64,000 nucleotides of DNA from Calditrichales bacterium MX18-03 (GTDB taxonomy: Bacteria; Bacillota; Clostridia; Lutisporales; Lutisporaceae). The notes under the pieces were generated by a model, which did no database searches, had not been told where the DNA came from, and saw only the letters and a program-made list of their open reading frames with translations. The DNA lies in assembly GCA_021083345.1 (NCBI GenBank), contig JAJGRE010000001.1:682001-746000 (forward strand). The letters are read 5' to 3'. Position 1 is the first letter of the stretch. Each line of letters starts with the position of its first letter. Shown piece by piece: positions 9,003 to 15,759 of this stretch. The position numbers and the translations under genes are program-made.

Positions 9003-9746
9003 TCAAACCGTATTTTCCGTCTTTTTTCTTTTTCTGAAAAGATAAAACAAAACAGAAAAAACAATGATGGTGGTGATGCTGACCAACTGTGCGGTCCGCA
9101 TGCCCATGAACATGAGGCTGTCGGTTCTCAAGCCCTCAATCCAGAACCGGCCGATGGAATATAGAATGGCATAGAGACAAAAGACTTCACCGTCAGCTTT
9201 CTTTTTACGCCTGTAAACCATCAGGAAAATGAAGACCACAAGGTTCCAAAGGGATTCATACAGGAATGCAGGATGAACCTTCACACCGTCAACCACGATG
9301 CCCCACGGCAGGTCTGTAGGCCCCCCGTGAGCCTCACCGTTGACAAAATTCCCCCATCTGCCGATGGCCTGCCCGATGATGATGGCGGGTGCAGCAATAT
9401 CTGCGTTCTCCCAAAAGCTCAGCTTTCTGACCCGGGTGAAAACATAGCCGGTCAGAACGGCTGCAATGAGCGCTCCATGAATGGCCAGACCGCCCTCCCG
9501 AATATTGATGATCTTGAGCAAGTCGCCCTGATAATACTTCCACTCAAAAATAACATAATACAGCCTGGCGCCAATCACAGCCATGGGAACTGCCCAAAGC
9601 GCCAAATCGATGATGTACTCGGGATCATATCCCTTCCGCTTAGCCTCATTATAGGCCAGCAGCACACCGGCCAGGATGCCGGAAGACAGCAGGATGCCGT
9701 ACCAACGCACCGACAAACCGAATATTTCAAAAGCTACGGGATCCAT
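9003..9746 (-). CDS. lgt: Prolipoprotein diacylglyceryl transferase
   Basis: Lgt transfers diacylglycerol from phosphatidylglycerol to the lipobox Cys of prolipoproteins in the membrane; the window encodes at least two likely substrates (GerMN and the 19.6-kb lipoprotein). The ATG at 9746 behind GGGGG gives 247 residues starting MDPVAFEIFG. A longer frame to 9899 would cross a perfect promoter and is rejected. Family motifs seen are the early VRWYGILL, GGLAIHGA, and the Lgt signature GRWGNFVNGEAHGG. About seven hydrophobic segments are present. Confidence 0.95.
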   Translation of the reverse strand: MDPVAFEIFGLSVRWYGILLSSGILAGVLLAYNEAKRKGYDPEYIIDLALWAVPMAVIGARLYYVIFEWKYYQGDLLKIINIREGGLAIHGALIAAVLTGYVFTRVRKLSFWENADIAAPAIIIGQAIGRWGNFVNGEAHGGPTDLPWGIVVDGVKVHPAFLYESLWNLVVFIFLMVYRRKKKADGEVFCLYAILYSIGRFWIEGLRTDSLMFMGMRTAQLVSITTIIVFSVLFYLFRKRKKTENTV

Positions 9747-9806
9747 TCTTAATTCCCCCAATCTGCATATTGCTTCAAACACCATTCTTGTGCCTGTTTC
9801 CTCTTG

Positions 9807-9835
9807 ATTATATGTATTTTGCACCAGCATGTCAA
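9807..9835 (-). promoter_or_regulatory. Consensus vegetative promoter for lgt
   Basis: TTGACA (9830-9835) and TATAAT (9807-9812) on the minus strand with a 17-base spacer, a perfect consensus. It lies about 60 nt upstream of the lgt ATG and settles the choice of the shorter start. Confidence 0.85.
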
Positions 9836-9880
9836 GTTGTATGAGCATCCCTGCGGTGCCGCCCTCCGGTCTGCGGCTGA

Positions 9881-9930
9881 ATGAAAGCCGGTCTCCCAAG
9901 CAGACAAGCTCTATGGGAAACCGGCTTCAT
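9881..9930. terminator. Inverted repeat after the SDH-type protease gene
   Basis: Arms 9881-9898 and 9914-9930 pair over 17 bases with one bulge and one mismatch. It starts 15 nt past the stop of the protease gene. The minus-strand flank lacks a good T-run, while the plus strand carries GTGTTTTT a few bases beyond, so the direction of termination is uncertain. Confidence 0.5.
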
Positions 9931-9944
9931 AATGTGTTTTTCAG

Positions 9945-10835
9945 CTAGTCGGCACTTGGTAGATCCAGAACGCCTCCAGCCGTCTCCATGATGGAGGAGT
10001 AATTCTTCCCCTGCATGTAATCGTCATAGGCCAGATAAAGCGCCCAGATGATATGCCATAGATCACCGTCAGCATAAACAATATTAAGCCCCAGTTCATT
10101 GGCTGCTTCCTTTCGGTTGATGCAATAGCCATGTGAAAAGTATTTTTCAGTCATCATCTTGGTGACGATCCTGGCGCGGTCTTTCGTACCCTTGAACATA
10201 TTGTTTTCCAGCAGCGCCTCAGCATACTGGTAGGAAGCTTTGATGGATTTCTCATAATCTCCCAGCAGCCAAGGGTCCAGTTTATTTGATATGGGGTACA
10301 GTACGGAGGCTGTTATTTTCATATCCTTGCTTTGCATCAGCTTTTCTTCGATGTAGTCGATGCACAGGCGGATGGATTGCACAGGAACCCACAAGTCACT
10401 GTAAATGGGATGCTTGACCAGCGGATCAATGGGACCCAGCTCGGAAATCGGACCCATCACGATTTCATCCGCACCTATCGCCACCATCGTTGCAGCGCTT
10501 TTTGCTACAAAGGGGATGATCACACTGAAGCTATCGCAGAATTCTCTGATGAGATTGACGATTTTGTAGGGCGTATCCACTGCCCCACCGTAGCTGTTCA
10601 AGAATAGGTCGATTTTTTCCGTCTTGCCGATGTTGCACAACTGCTTGTAGAGAGGTACCAATACATAGTCATCCATCGGTGAATAGGAGATATAGGAGAT
10701 GATCCTGGAATTTCTGATTCTTTCAATACTCTGCAGAAGGCTGATCCTCTTTTTATTGGTGATTTTCAACACTGTAAAACCCCTCTCACTCGCCGCTCTT
10801 TCGAGGCTTGCAAGCATTCGTTTTCTACTAAACAT
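9945..10835 (-). CDS. SDH-family Clp-fold serine proteinase
   Basis: The protein matches the serine dehydrogenase proteinase (SDH/SppA-like, ClpP fold) family. It has a FLNSYGGAVD strand-turn, the nucleophile region FVAKSAATMVAIGADEIVMG and an ELGPIDP motif, in the order found in the family. These proteins use a Ser-Asp-His or Ser-Lys type site and are often membrane-associated. The open frame extends to 11027, but its first 64 codons are Cys/Ile-rich, lack a ribosome site and run into the divergent gene's leader; I start at ATG 10835 (296 residues), with ATG 10817 as an alternative. The physiological substrate is unknown. Confidence 0.75.
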   Translation of the reverse strand: MFSRKRMLASLERAASERGFTVLKITNKKRISLLQSIERIRNSRIISYISYSPMDDYVLVPLYKQLCNIGKTEKIDLFLNSYGGAVDTPYKIVNLIREFCDSFSVIIPFVAKSAATMVAIGADEIVMGPISELGPIDPLVKHPIYSDLWVPVQSIRLCIDYIEEKLMQSKDMKITASVLYPISNKLDPWLLGDYEKSIKASYQYAEALLENNMFKGTKDRARIVTKMMTEKYFSHGYCINRKEAANELGLNIVYADGDLWHIIWALYLAYDDYMQGKNYSSIMETAGGVLDLPSAD

Positions 10836-11046
10836 AATATGAGCGGGCAAATGGTTTAGTGAGAACACAGACTTCCTTTTCAAGCAATTTTTAATAAGGC
10901 TGAAAGCCGTTAAAACGCAGCATGCATAAATATGCGAATACGCGTATAAGCCTTGCAGCACATGCCAAAACACCGGTTCAGGAATAATTCGGCATAAATT
11001 AGAGATAATAGTATTGATAAGGAACAATAAGAGTGGAGGCAGAATG

Positions 11047-11670
11047 ATGCTGGAATTTGGTTCGGAAGAGCTCTTAAACTATAAGCTTGCACTTATAAAG
11101 GACTTGGAAAAGACACTGAAAGCCGGTTATGAAAACCAATACCGGAGCATTCTGTCAAAAATTGTCATGAGTAAAAAAAGGTTCATCCGGAAAAGGCTGC
11201 CCATCAATGTATCAGAGGGCTTATACCGGTACAATACCCATACCTCAAATCTGACCAACTATCTTATCAACCTGTTTGATGTGTTCGGGGAAAGCGCCGT
11301 ACTGAACGCCAAGAAGCAGTTTGAGGAAAACGGCGCCAAATGGGGGAAGCGTATTAAGAGAAAAGTGCTGGTCCCTTTTGATACCCAAAGTATCGGATAC
11401 CTCATAAAAAACCTGTATCTTGATATTCCGGAGCTGGATTACATAGCTCAGGTCAACGACCAGTTGATCTGGTATTTCAACAAATCCCAGTGTCTTCAGC
11501 TGAACAGCGAATACTGCAATCTGAATACCCGTTTTTATGAAATAAAGGCGCTGTGGCTGCACGCCTTCATCAAATCACTGACGCCTCAATACATCAGCAT
11601 CTTTGAAAAGAAGAACGAGGATGAAGGCGAAATCGTTACCAGCATTGCCATAAAGGAGAACTCTGCATGA
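11047..11670 (+). CDS. Conserved hypothetical protein
   Basis: The 207-residue protein starts at ATG 11047, seven bases after GTGGAGG; the ATG three bases earlier is also possible. It is predicted soluble and mostly helical, with a Lys/Arg-rich N-terminal third (KKRFIRKRLP). The segment FGESAVLNAKKQFEENGAKWG resembles the GEE-A-x(n)-G-x-x-x-G helix seen in the L-2-amino-thiazoline-4-carboxylate hydrolase-like family, but this is weak. It is transcribed divergently from the SDH-type protease. I do not recognise a function. Confidence 0.6.
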   Translation: MLEFGSEELLNYKLALIKDLEKTLKAGYENQYRSILSKIVMSKKRFIRKRLPINVSEGLYRYNTHTSNLTNYLINLFDVFGESAVLNAKKQFEENGAKWGKRIKRKVLVPFDTQSIGYLIKNLYLDIPELDYIAQVNDQLIWYFNKSQCLQLNSEYCNLNTRFYEIKALWLHAFIKSLTPQYISIFEKKNEDEGEIVTSIAIKENSA

Positions 11671-11671
11671 A

Positions 11672-11726
11672 AAAATCCTATTCATTCAGCTTATTATAAA
11701 AATAAGATATATATGAATAGGATTTT
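11672..11726. terminator. Bidirectional A/T-rich terminator
   Basis: A perfect 14-bp inverted repeat (11672-11685 and 11713-11726) with a smaller nested hairpin in the loop separates the convergent 11.0-kb gene and deoC. A-rich and T-rich flanks on the two sides allow use from both directions. Confidence 0.8.
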
Positions 11727-11754
11727 ACAGTAACTAATTTCTTTTTATTGATAA

Positions 11755-12447
11755 CTAATACAAAGACCCGGAGATGTTCTTCTGGCCGGTGCCTGATTCA
11801 TTGACGATAGAGACGGAAGCACTTGCCCCGATACGGGTTGCCCCAGCTTCTATCATCTTCAGGGCTGTCTCAAGGTCCCGGACGCCGCCCGAAGCTTTGA
11901 CACCCATCTCGGTGCCCACACATCGCCGCATCAGTGTAATATCGGCAGCAGTAGCACCGCCGGTAGAGAACCCGGTGGATGTCTTTACAAAATTAGCTCC
12001 GGCTCTTCCTGAAAGCTCGCACGCAGCCACCTTCTCCTCTTCTGTCAGCAAACATGTTTCTATGATGACCTTAAGCAGGGCTTTCCCCTTGCATGCCAGG
12101 GCGACAGCTCTGATATCCTCTTCAACCAGATCCATCTTGCCGGATTTCAGGGCGCCGATATTGATGACCATGTCCACCTCAGCAGCGCCGTTTTCTATCG
12201 CCTGAGCCGCCTCAAAGGCTTTTGCCTCCTTTGTGGAAGCGCCCAAGGGAAAGCCTACTACCGTGCATACCTTGACTTCCGTTCCTTGCAGGAAGGAATA
12301 CGCAAGCTTGACATAAGCCGGGTTGACGCACACAGATGCAAACTTGTACTCCAGTGCTTCCCTGCACAGTTTAATGATATCCCCTTCCCGGGTATCGGGC
12401 TTCAGTGCTGTATGGTCGATATAGCGTGCCAATGTCTGTCTATCCAT
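11755..12447 (-). CDS. deoC: Deoxyribose-phosphate aldolase
   Basis: DeoC cleaves 2-deoxyribose-5-phosphate to glyceraldehyde-3-phosphate and acetaldehyde. The 230-residue TIM barrel shows DHTALKPD at the N terminus, [22 protein letters not shown] and the Schiff-base strand [14 protein letters not shown]. It follows pduL by 23 bases. Since DeoC makes acetaldehyde and PduL interconverts acyl-CoA and acyl-phosphate, the pair suggests salvage of the two-carbon product, although no aldehyde dehydrogenase is adjacent. Confidence 0.95.
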   Translation of the reverse strand: MDRQTLARYIDHTALKPDTREGDIIKLCREALEYKFASVCVNPAYVKLAYSFLQGTEVKVCTVVGFPLGASTKEAKAFEAAQAIENGAAEVDMVINIGALKSGKMDLVEEDIRAVALACKGKALLKVIIETCLLTEEEKVAACELSGRAGANFVKTSTGFSTGGATAADITLMRRCVGTEMGVKASGGVRDLETALKMIEAGATRIGASASVSIVNESGTGQKNISGSLY

Positions 12448-12470
12448 GATTTACCCCCCTAGAATTATCT

Positions 12471-13043
12471 CTATCGGATGACCTCTCCCTTTTCACCGTT
12501 CTGAATACAGGCAGCATTACCTTCTTCTATGTCGATGTGCATGTCAAGGGCATACTCCGGGTGCACTCTAACGACAACGTTTTCGAACACAACGGATCTT
12601 TCTCCGCCGGCTCTTACACAAACGGTATCCTTATCCTTCAAACCGAAGTTTGCTGCATCATCGGGATGCATGTGAATATGCCTGGATGCAACGATAACGC
12701 CCTCTTTAAGCTCAGCCTGGCCCTTAGGTCCTACGATGGTGCAGCCTGGTGTCCCTTTGATGTTGCCTGATGCTCTGACCATGGCATCCAAGCCAAGGGT
12801 TCTGGCATCAAAAACAGAGATCTCAATCTGTGTTTCCGGTCTGACAGGACCCAGGATCCGAACGCCTTTGATGGTGGCTTTTGGTCCTACAAGATCTACC
12901 TTTTCTTCGCAGGCATATTGTCCTGGCTGTGAAAGGTCTTTCATTTTTGTCAGTTCATGACCTGCTCCGAAGAGTAATTCCAAGTGCTCTCTGGAGATGT
13001 GCAGGTGTCTGTTGGATAGACTGACCGGTACAAATTTTTCCAT
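12471..13043 (-). CDS. pduL: Phosphate propanoyltransferase (PduL type)
   Basis: PduL converts acyl-CoA and phosphate to acyl-phosphate and CoA, a role taken by Pta elsewhere. The 190-residue length and two beta-barrel halves fit. Zn-binding His motifs are visible: SNRHLHIS near residue 10, ASRHIHMHP near 120 and DMHIDIEEGNA near 170. No encapsulation-type N-terminal extension is present and no microcompartment shell gene is nearby, so this is probably a soluble cytosolic form used in acetate or propionate energy metabolism. Confidence 0.92.
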   Translation of the reverse strand: MEKFVPVSLSNRHLHISREHLELLFGAGHELTKMKDLSQPGQYACEEKVDLVGPKATIKGVRILGPVRPETQIEISVFDARTLGLDAMVRASGNIKGTPGCTIVGPKGQAELKEGVIVASRHIHMHPDDAANFGLKDKDTVCVRAGGERSVVFENVVVRVHPEYALDMHIDIEEGNAACIQNGEKGEVIR

Positions 13044-13064
13044 TTTGTTTCCTCCTGTATTTTA

Positions 13065-14423
13065 TTATTTATTTTCCTTTAATGCTTGATAGGCCTTCAG
13101 CATAATGGCACACTCGATCCGCTTCTGCTGCAGCTTGCATTCCAGCTCATAAGGCTTCTTAAGGTCCCCGTTGAAAACGGCGGCATTGGCCTGACAGCCT
13201 CCGCTGCAATAGAACCTTGCCCAGCAGCTGCGGCATTTTTCCTTATGATAAACGGTGTTTTCCGAAAAGGCCTTCTGCATTTCCTGATTTGTGACACCGG
13301 ACCGGATATCCCCCATCCGGTATTCGGCTTTCCCCACAAACTGGTGGCAGGGATACAGCTCGCCGTCCGGCGTTACTGCAAAATACTCCACACCGGAGCC
13401 GCAAGAGGATACCCTTTTATAGACGCAAGGTCCTCCATCCAGATCCATGAGGAAATGATAGAACCGGAAGCCTTTGCCTGCTTCCTGATACTCTATGTAT
13501 TTGCCGGCAAGCCGCTCGTACTCTGCGTAGATCCGGTCAAGATGCTCTTCTTTCAAAGCATAGCTCCGCTCCTGTTCTGCAACCACCGGCTCTATGGAGA
13601 TCTCCTTGAAACCTTCCTCCGCCAGCAGCAGTACATCCTCACAGAAGTCCAGGTTGTTGGCTGTAAAGGTGCCTCTGATATAATAGCTCTTGGCGCCCCG
13701 GCTTTCCACAAAGGTCTTTATTTTGGGCAGGATTGCGTCGAAGGTTCCTGCGCCGTCAACAAATTTTCTCATTTTATCATTGACGGATTTTCTGCCGTCT
13801 ATACTGACAACGACGTTGTCCAGGCTTTGGTCGGCAAACTGCAAAAACGCTTCGTCCATCAAGGTTCCGTTGGTGGTCATGGTAAACCCGATCCGCTTGC
13901 CGAAAGCCTTCTCCTTCTCTCTGGCATATGCCACCGTTTCTCTGACAACATCAAAGTTCAGCAGAGGTTCTCCGCCGAAAAAGTCAACTTCCAAACGCTT
14001 TCTGCTGCCGGAAGTGGCCAGCAGGAAATCGATAGCCTCTTTAGCAACCTCCAGCGGCATCAGCTTGCGGCCCCCGTGATAATTGCCGGTGGATGCGAAG
14101 CAGTAACCGCAGCGTATATTGCAGTCATGGGCGATATTCAGACAGAGGGCCTTGGTAAAAACAGCCCTTTTTTCACTCAGTACCTTCTCTTCGTAGGAAT
14201 CGGCAGCATTCAGCAGCCCTTCGGCATCGAGAGCCTTAAGCTCGTCCAGCGCTTCCAGAATTGCCGGCACAGCGTATTTCCCCTTCAAAGCTTCAACCAA
14301 TGCGCTATCATCGCTAATACCCTGTTCCAATATGTCCCAGGTAAGTTCGTCCACTATATGTATAGCACCGCTGGCAACATCAATGACAATTTTCATCCCG
14401 TTCAATTCGTATCTATGCAGCAT
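13065..14423 (-). CDS. Radical SAM/SPASM thioether maturase of the SCIFF type
   Basis: The protein (452 residues from ATG 14423, behind GGGAGG; an upstream TTG at 14435 is less likely) closely resembles the maturase that builds the thioether bond in the six-cysteine SCIFF peptide of Clostridia. It starts MLHRYELNGMKIVIDVASG (precursor-recognition-like domain). The radical SAM cluster motif is CNIRCGYC near residue 105, followed by DFFGGEPLLNF. The C-terminal SPASM region has CGSGVEYFAVTPDGELYPC and CRSCWARFYCSGGC for two more Fe-S clusters. No Cys-rich SCIFF precursor is found beside it, which is unusual. It heads a likely operon with pduL and deoC. Confidence 0.88.
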   Translation of the reverse strand: MLHRYELNGMKIVIDVASGAIHIVDELTWDILEQGISDDSALVEALKGKYAVPAILEALDELKALDAEGLLNAADSYEEKVLSEKRAVFTKALCLNIAHDCNIRCGYCFASTGNYHGGRKLMPLEVAKEAIDFLLATSGSRKRLEVDFFGGEPLLNFDVVRETVAYAREKEKAFGKRIGFTMTTNGTLMDEAFLQFADQSLDNVVVSIDGRKSVNDKMRKFVDGAGTFDAILPKIKTFVESRGAKSYYIRGTFTANNLDFCEDVLLLAEEGFKEISIEPVVAEQERSYALKEEHLDRIYAEYERLAGKYIEYQEAGKGFRFYHFLMDLDGGPCVYKRVSSCGSGVEYFAVTPDGELYPCHQFVGKAEYRMGDIRSGVTNQEMQKAFSENTVYHKEKCRSCWARFYCSGGCQANAAVFNGDLKKPYELECKLQQKRIECAIMLKAYQALKENK

Positions 14424-14488
14424 TTTGCCTCCCAAAAAACTTCCTGATTATACCCCTTTTAGTCTTTGTTAACAGTATGTCACTGTTT

Positions 14489-14517
14489 ATTCTATATTAA
14501 AATTTCCGCAGTGTCAA
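14489..14517 (-). promoter_or_regulatory. Promoter of the SCIFF maturase-pduL-deoC operon
   Basis: TTGACA (14512-14517) and TAGAAT (14489-14494) on the minus strand, 17 bases apart. It lies between the terminator of the DUF1858 gene and the maturase start, so the maturase is transcribed separately from the gene upstream. Confidence 0.75.
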
Positions 14518-14535
14518 ATGCAGAATAAAAGCGAA

Positions 14536-14556
14536 AACCACCCGAATCGGGTGGTT
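14536..14556 (-). terminator. Terminator of the DUF1858 selenoprotein gene
   Basis: An almost perfect GC-rich hairpin (arms AACCACCC and GGGTGGTT around a five-base loop) 10 nt past the stop codon, followed on the minus strand by TTCGCTTTT. Confidence 0.85.
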
Positions 14557-14565
14557 GCGCCATTC

Positions 14566-14760
14566 TTATGACTCTGTGTTTTCATTCAGCTTTTCTACCA
14601 ACTCGTCGGGATTCAATCTGTATCTTAGAGCAGCCTGCTCTATCGTCATATACAACGCTCCGCCTCAGCCGAAGCATTTGATCCCGTTGTTCCTGAAGAC
14701 ACTCTCAAGCTGGGGATATTTATAAAGGATATCATCAATTACCATGCCCTTGTTTATCAT
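14566..14760 (-). CDS. DUF1858-domain redox protein with predicted selenocysteine (CxxU)
   Basis: Minus strand, ATG 14760 (or 14763), seven bases after AAGGGG; the stop is TAA at 14566-14568. The reading has one in-frame TGA at 14665-14667. Read through as U it gives 64 residues that fit the DUF1858 family from end to end: an MINKGMVIDDILYKYPQ start, the active-site loop KCFGUGG, then MTIEQAALRYRLNPDELVE. In ordinary family members this loop is CxxC; here TGA stands exactly at the second Cys, residue 32. The protein is intact on both sides, and has its own consensus promoter, an operator-like palindrome and a terminator. A SECIS-like hairpin follows the TGA. A pseudogene or sequencing error is the alternative, but the position makes selenocysteine far more likely. 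Confidence 0.8.
14627..14641 (-). promoter_or_regulatory. SECIS-like hairpin downstream of the in-frame UGA
   Basis: The transcript can fold AGAGCA-GGC-UGCUCU, a six-pair stem with a G-containing apical loop, starting 24 nt after the UGA codon. An outer UGUAU/AUACA pairing (about 14621-14655) could extend it through an internal loop. Bacterial SECIS elements lie within the coding region shortly after UGA and carry a conserved G in a small apical loop, so size and distance fit. Binding by SelB is inferred, not shown. Confidence 0.55.
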
Positions 14761-14804
14761 CATATCACCCCTTTTTATTATATGTACCTTTATGCACTTT
14801 AATA

Positions 14805-14819
14805 TACCCATACGGGGTA
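14805..14819. promoter_or_regulatory. CsoR/CstR-like operator palindrome
   Basis: TACCC and GGGTA arms separated by five bases, placed about 10-24 bases past the predicted transcription start of the selenoprotein gene. Operators of the CsoR/CstR/RcnR family are G/C-tract palindromes of the TACCC-N-GGGTA kind. The family includes copper and persulfide sensors, so control by a metal or by reactive sulfur is suggested. No such regulator gene is in the window. Confidence 0.5.
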
Positions 14820-14835
14820 GGTGTTGTGTAATAAT

Positions 14836-14864
14836 ATTATAGTTTTTTTTGAAAGTTTTGTCAA
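14836..14864 (-). promoter_or_regulatory. Consensus promoter of the selenoprotein gene
   Basis: TTGACA (14859-14864) and TATAAT (14836-14841) on the minus strand with a 17-base spacer. It gives a leader of about 68 nt that contains the TACCC/GGGTA palindrome. The gene can therefore be expressed alone, apart from the flavoprotein gene upstream. Confidence 0.85.
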
Positions 14865-14879
14865 TAGCTATCGTGATGA

Positions 14880-15740
14880 TTATTCCAGAGATTTTCCATC
14901 CAGGTACTTTACGGCACTCAATGCTGCTACGCTTCCTTCCCCTACTGCCTTGGCTATTTGATAGGGTTTTCCCGCACAGTCCCCACAGGCAAATACTCCA
15001 GGTATGCTGGTCCCCATGCTGCGGTTTACCCGGATGGAGCCCTCTTCCATCTCAAGACCTTCTATCAATTGACTGACCGGAATGACATTCCGAATGATAA
15101 ACACTGCATTGACCTGCAGCTCGGACTGCTCGGCAACCAGCTTGTTCACCTTACTGCCGTCTCCTTCTATGGACAGGACCCGTTCCCGGAGCAGCTTTAC
15201 GCCCTCCTTCAACTTGGGTTGTGCAGCGTAGGCAGGCAGATAATAGACCGCTGCGCATATTTCGGATAGGAAATTTGCTTCCTCTTCTCCCTCTTCATTC
15301 TCCGAAATAATGGCGATGGGTTTCCCCTTGTACAGGGGGCCATCGCAAGTTGCGCAATACCCGATTCCCTTTCCCAGGTATTCCCGCTCTCCTTTCAGGT
15401 AATTGGCCTTGCCATGTCCGGTAGCGAGGATGATGCTCCTGGCATCGTAGTATTCACTGCCTGCATTGACAGCAAAGTAGTCCCCCATGTCAAGGATGTT
15501 GTATGCTTTTCCCTGATTGATCTCAATGCCCATCCCTTCAGCATGCCGTTTGAAGCTTTCCAGCAGATCTTTGCCGCTGATCTCCTTGAAACCCAGATAA
15601 TTATCCACCTGCGGCGCTTTCATCAAGCCGGTGACCTTTTCATTGCCCCCAAGAACCAAAAAAGATTTATTCCTGATTTTCAGGTTCAAGGCTGCCGATA
15701 ACGCAGCCGGCCCCCCGCCAATCACTATAACATCCAACAT
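14880..15740 (-). CDS. Flavin thioredoxin reductase-like protein, probably ferredoxin-dependent type
   Basis: The 286-residue protein has the thioredoxin reductase layout: FAD loop GGGPAALSAA at residues 8-17, redox-active CATC at 129-132 followed by DG, and the C-terminal FAD motif GVFACGDCAG. The NADPH motifs are lost: where GGGNTA-like residues belong (about 142-150) it has IAIISENEEG, and the HRRxxxR segment reads YYLPAYAAQ. The same losses mark the ferredoxin-dependent flavin thioredoxin reductases (FFTR) of Clostridia, so ferredoxin rather than NADPH is the likely electron donor. It lies directly upstream of the DUF1858 selenoprotein, a possible redox partner. The start is supported by GGAGG nine bases upstream. 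Confidence 0.75.
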   Translation of the reverse strand: MLDVIVIGGGPAALSAALNLKIRNKSFLVLGGNEKVTGLMKAPQVDNYLGFKEISGKDLLESFKRHAEGMGIEINQGKAYNILDMGDYFAVNAGSEYYDARSIILATGHGKANYLKGEREYLGKGIGYCATCDGPLYKGKPIAIISENEEGEEEANFLSEICAAVYYLPAYAAQPKLKEGVKLLRERVLSIEGDGSKVNKLVAEQSELQVNAVFIIRNVIPVSQLIEGLEMEEGSIRVNRSMGTSIPGVFACGDCAGKPYQIAKAVGEGSVAALSAVKYLDGKSLE

Positions 15741-15759
15741 CTGCGCATACCTCCTCCTA

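Noticed and set aside
9747-9899. N-terminal extension of lgt to 9899
   Set aside because: It would be translated across a perfect promoter (9807-9835), and the family starts near MDPVAF at 9746.
10836-11027. N-terminal extension of the SDH-type protease
   Set aside because: It is Cys/Ile-rich without domain similarity, lacks a ribosome site and reaches the leader of the divergent gene.
13086-14447. Very long plus-strand open frame opposite the SCIFF maturase
   Set aside because: It is an antisense shadow: no ribosome site and no recognisable domain, while the minus strand is a clear radical SAM enzyme.
14665-14667. TGA read as a plain stop, leaving two broken ORFs (pseudogene)
   Set aside because: The DUF1858 similarity continues in the same frame after the TGA, and the TGA falls precisely on the active-site Cys; random inactivation would not choose that codon.
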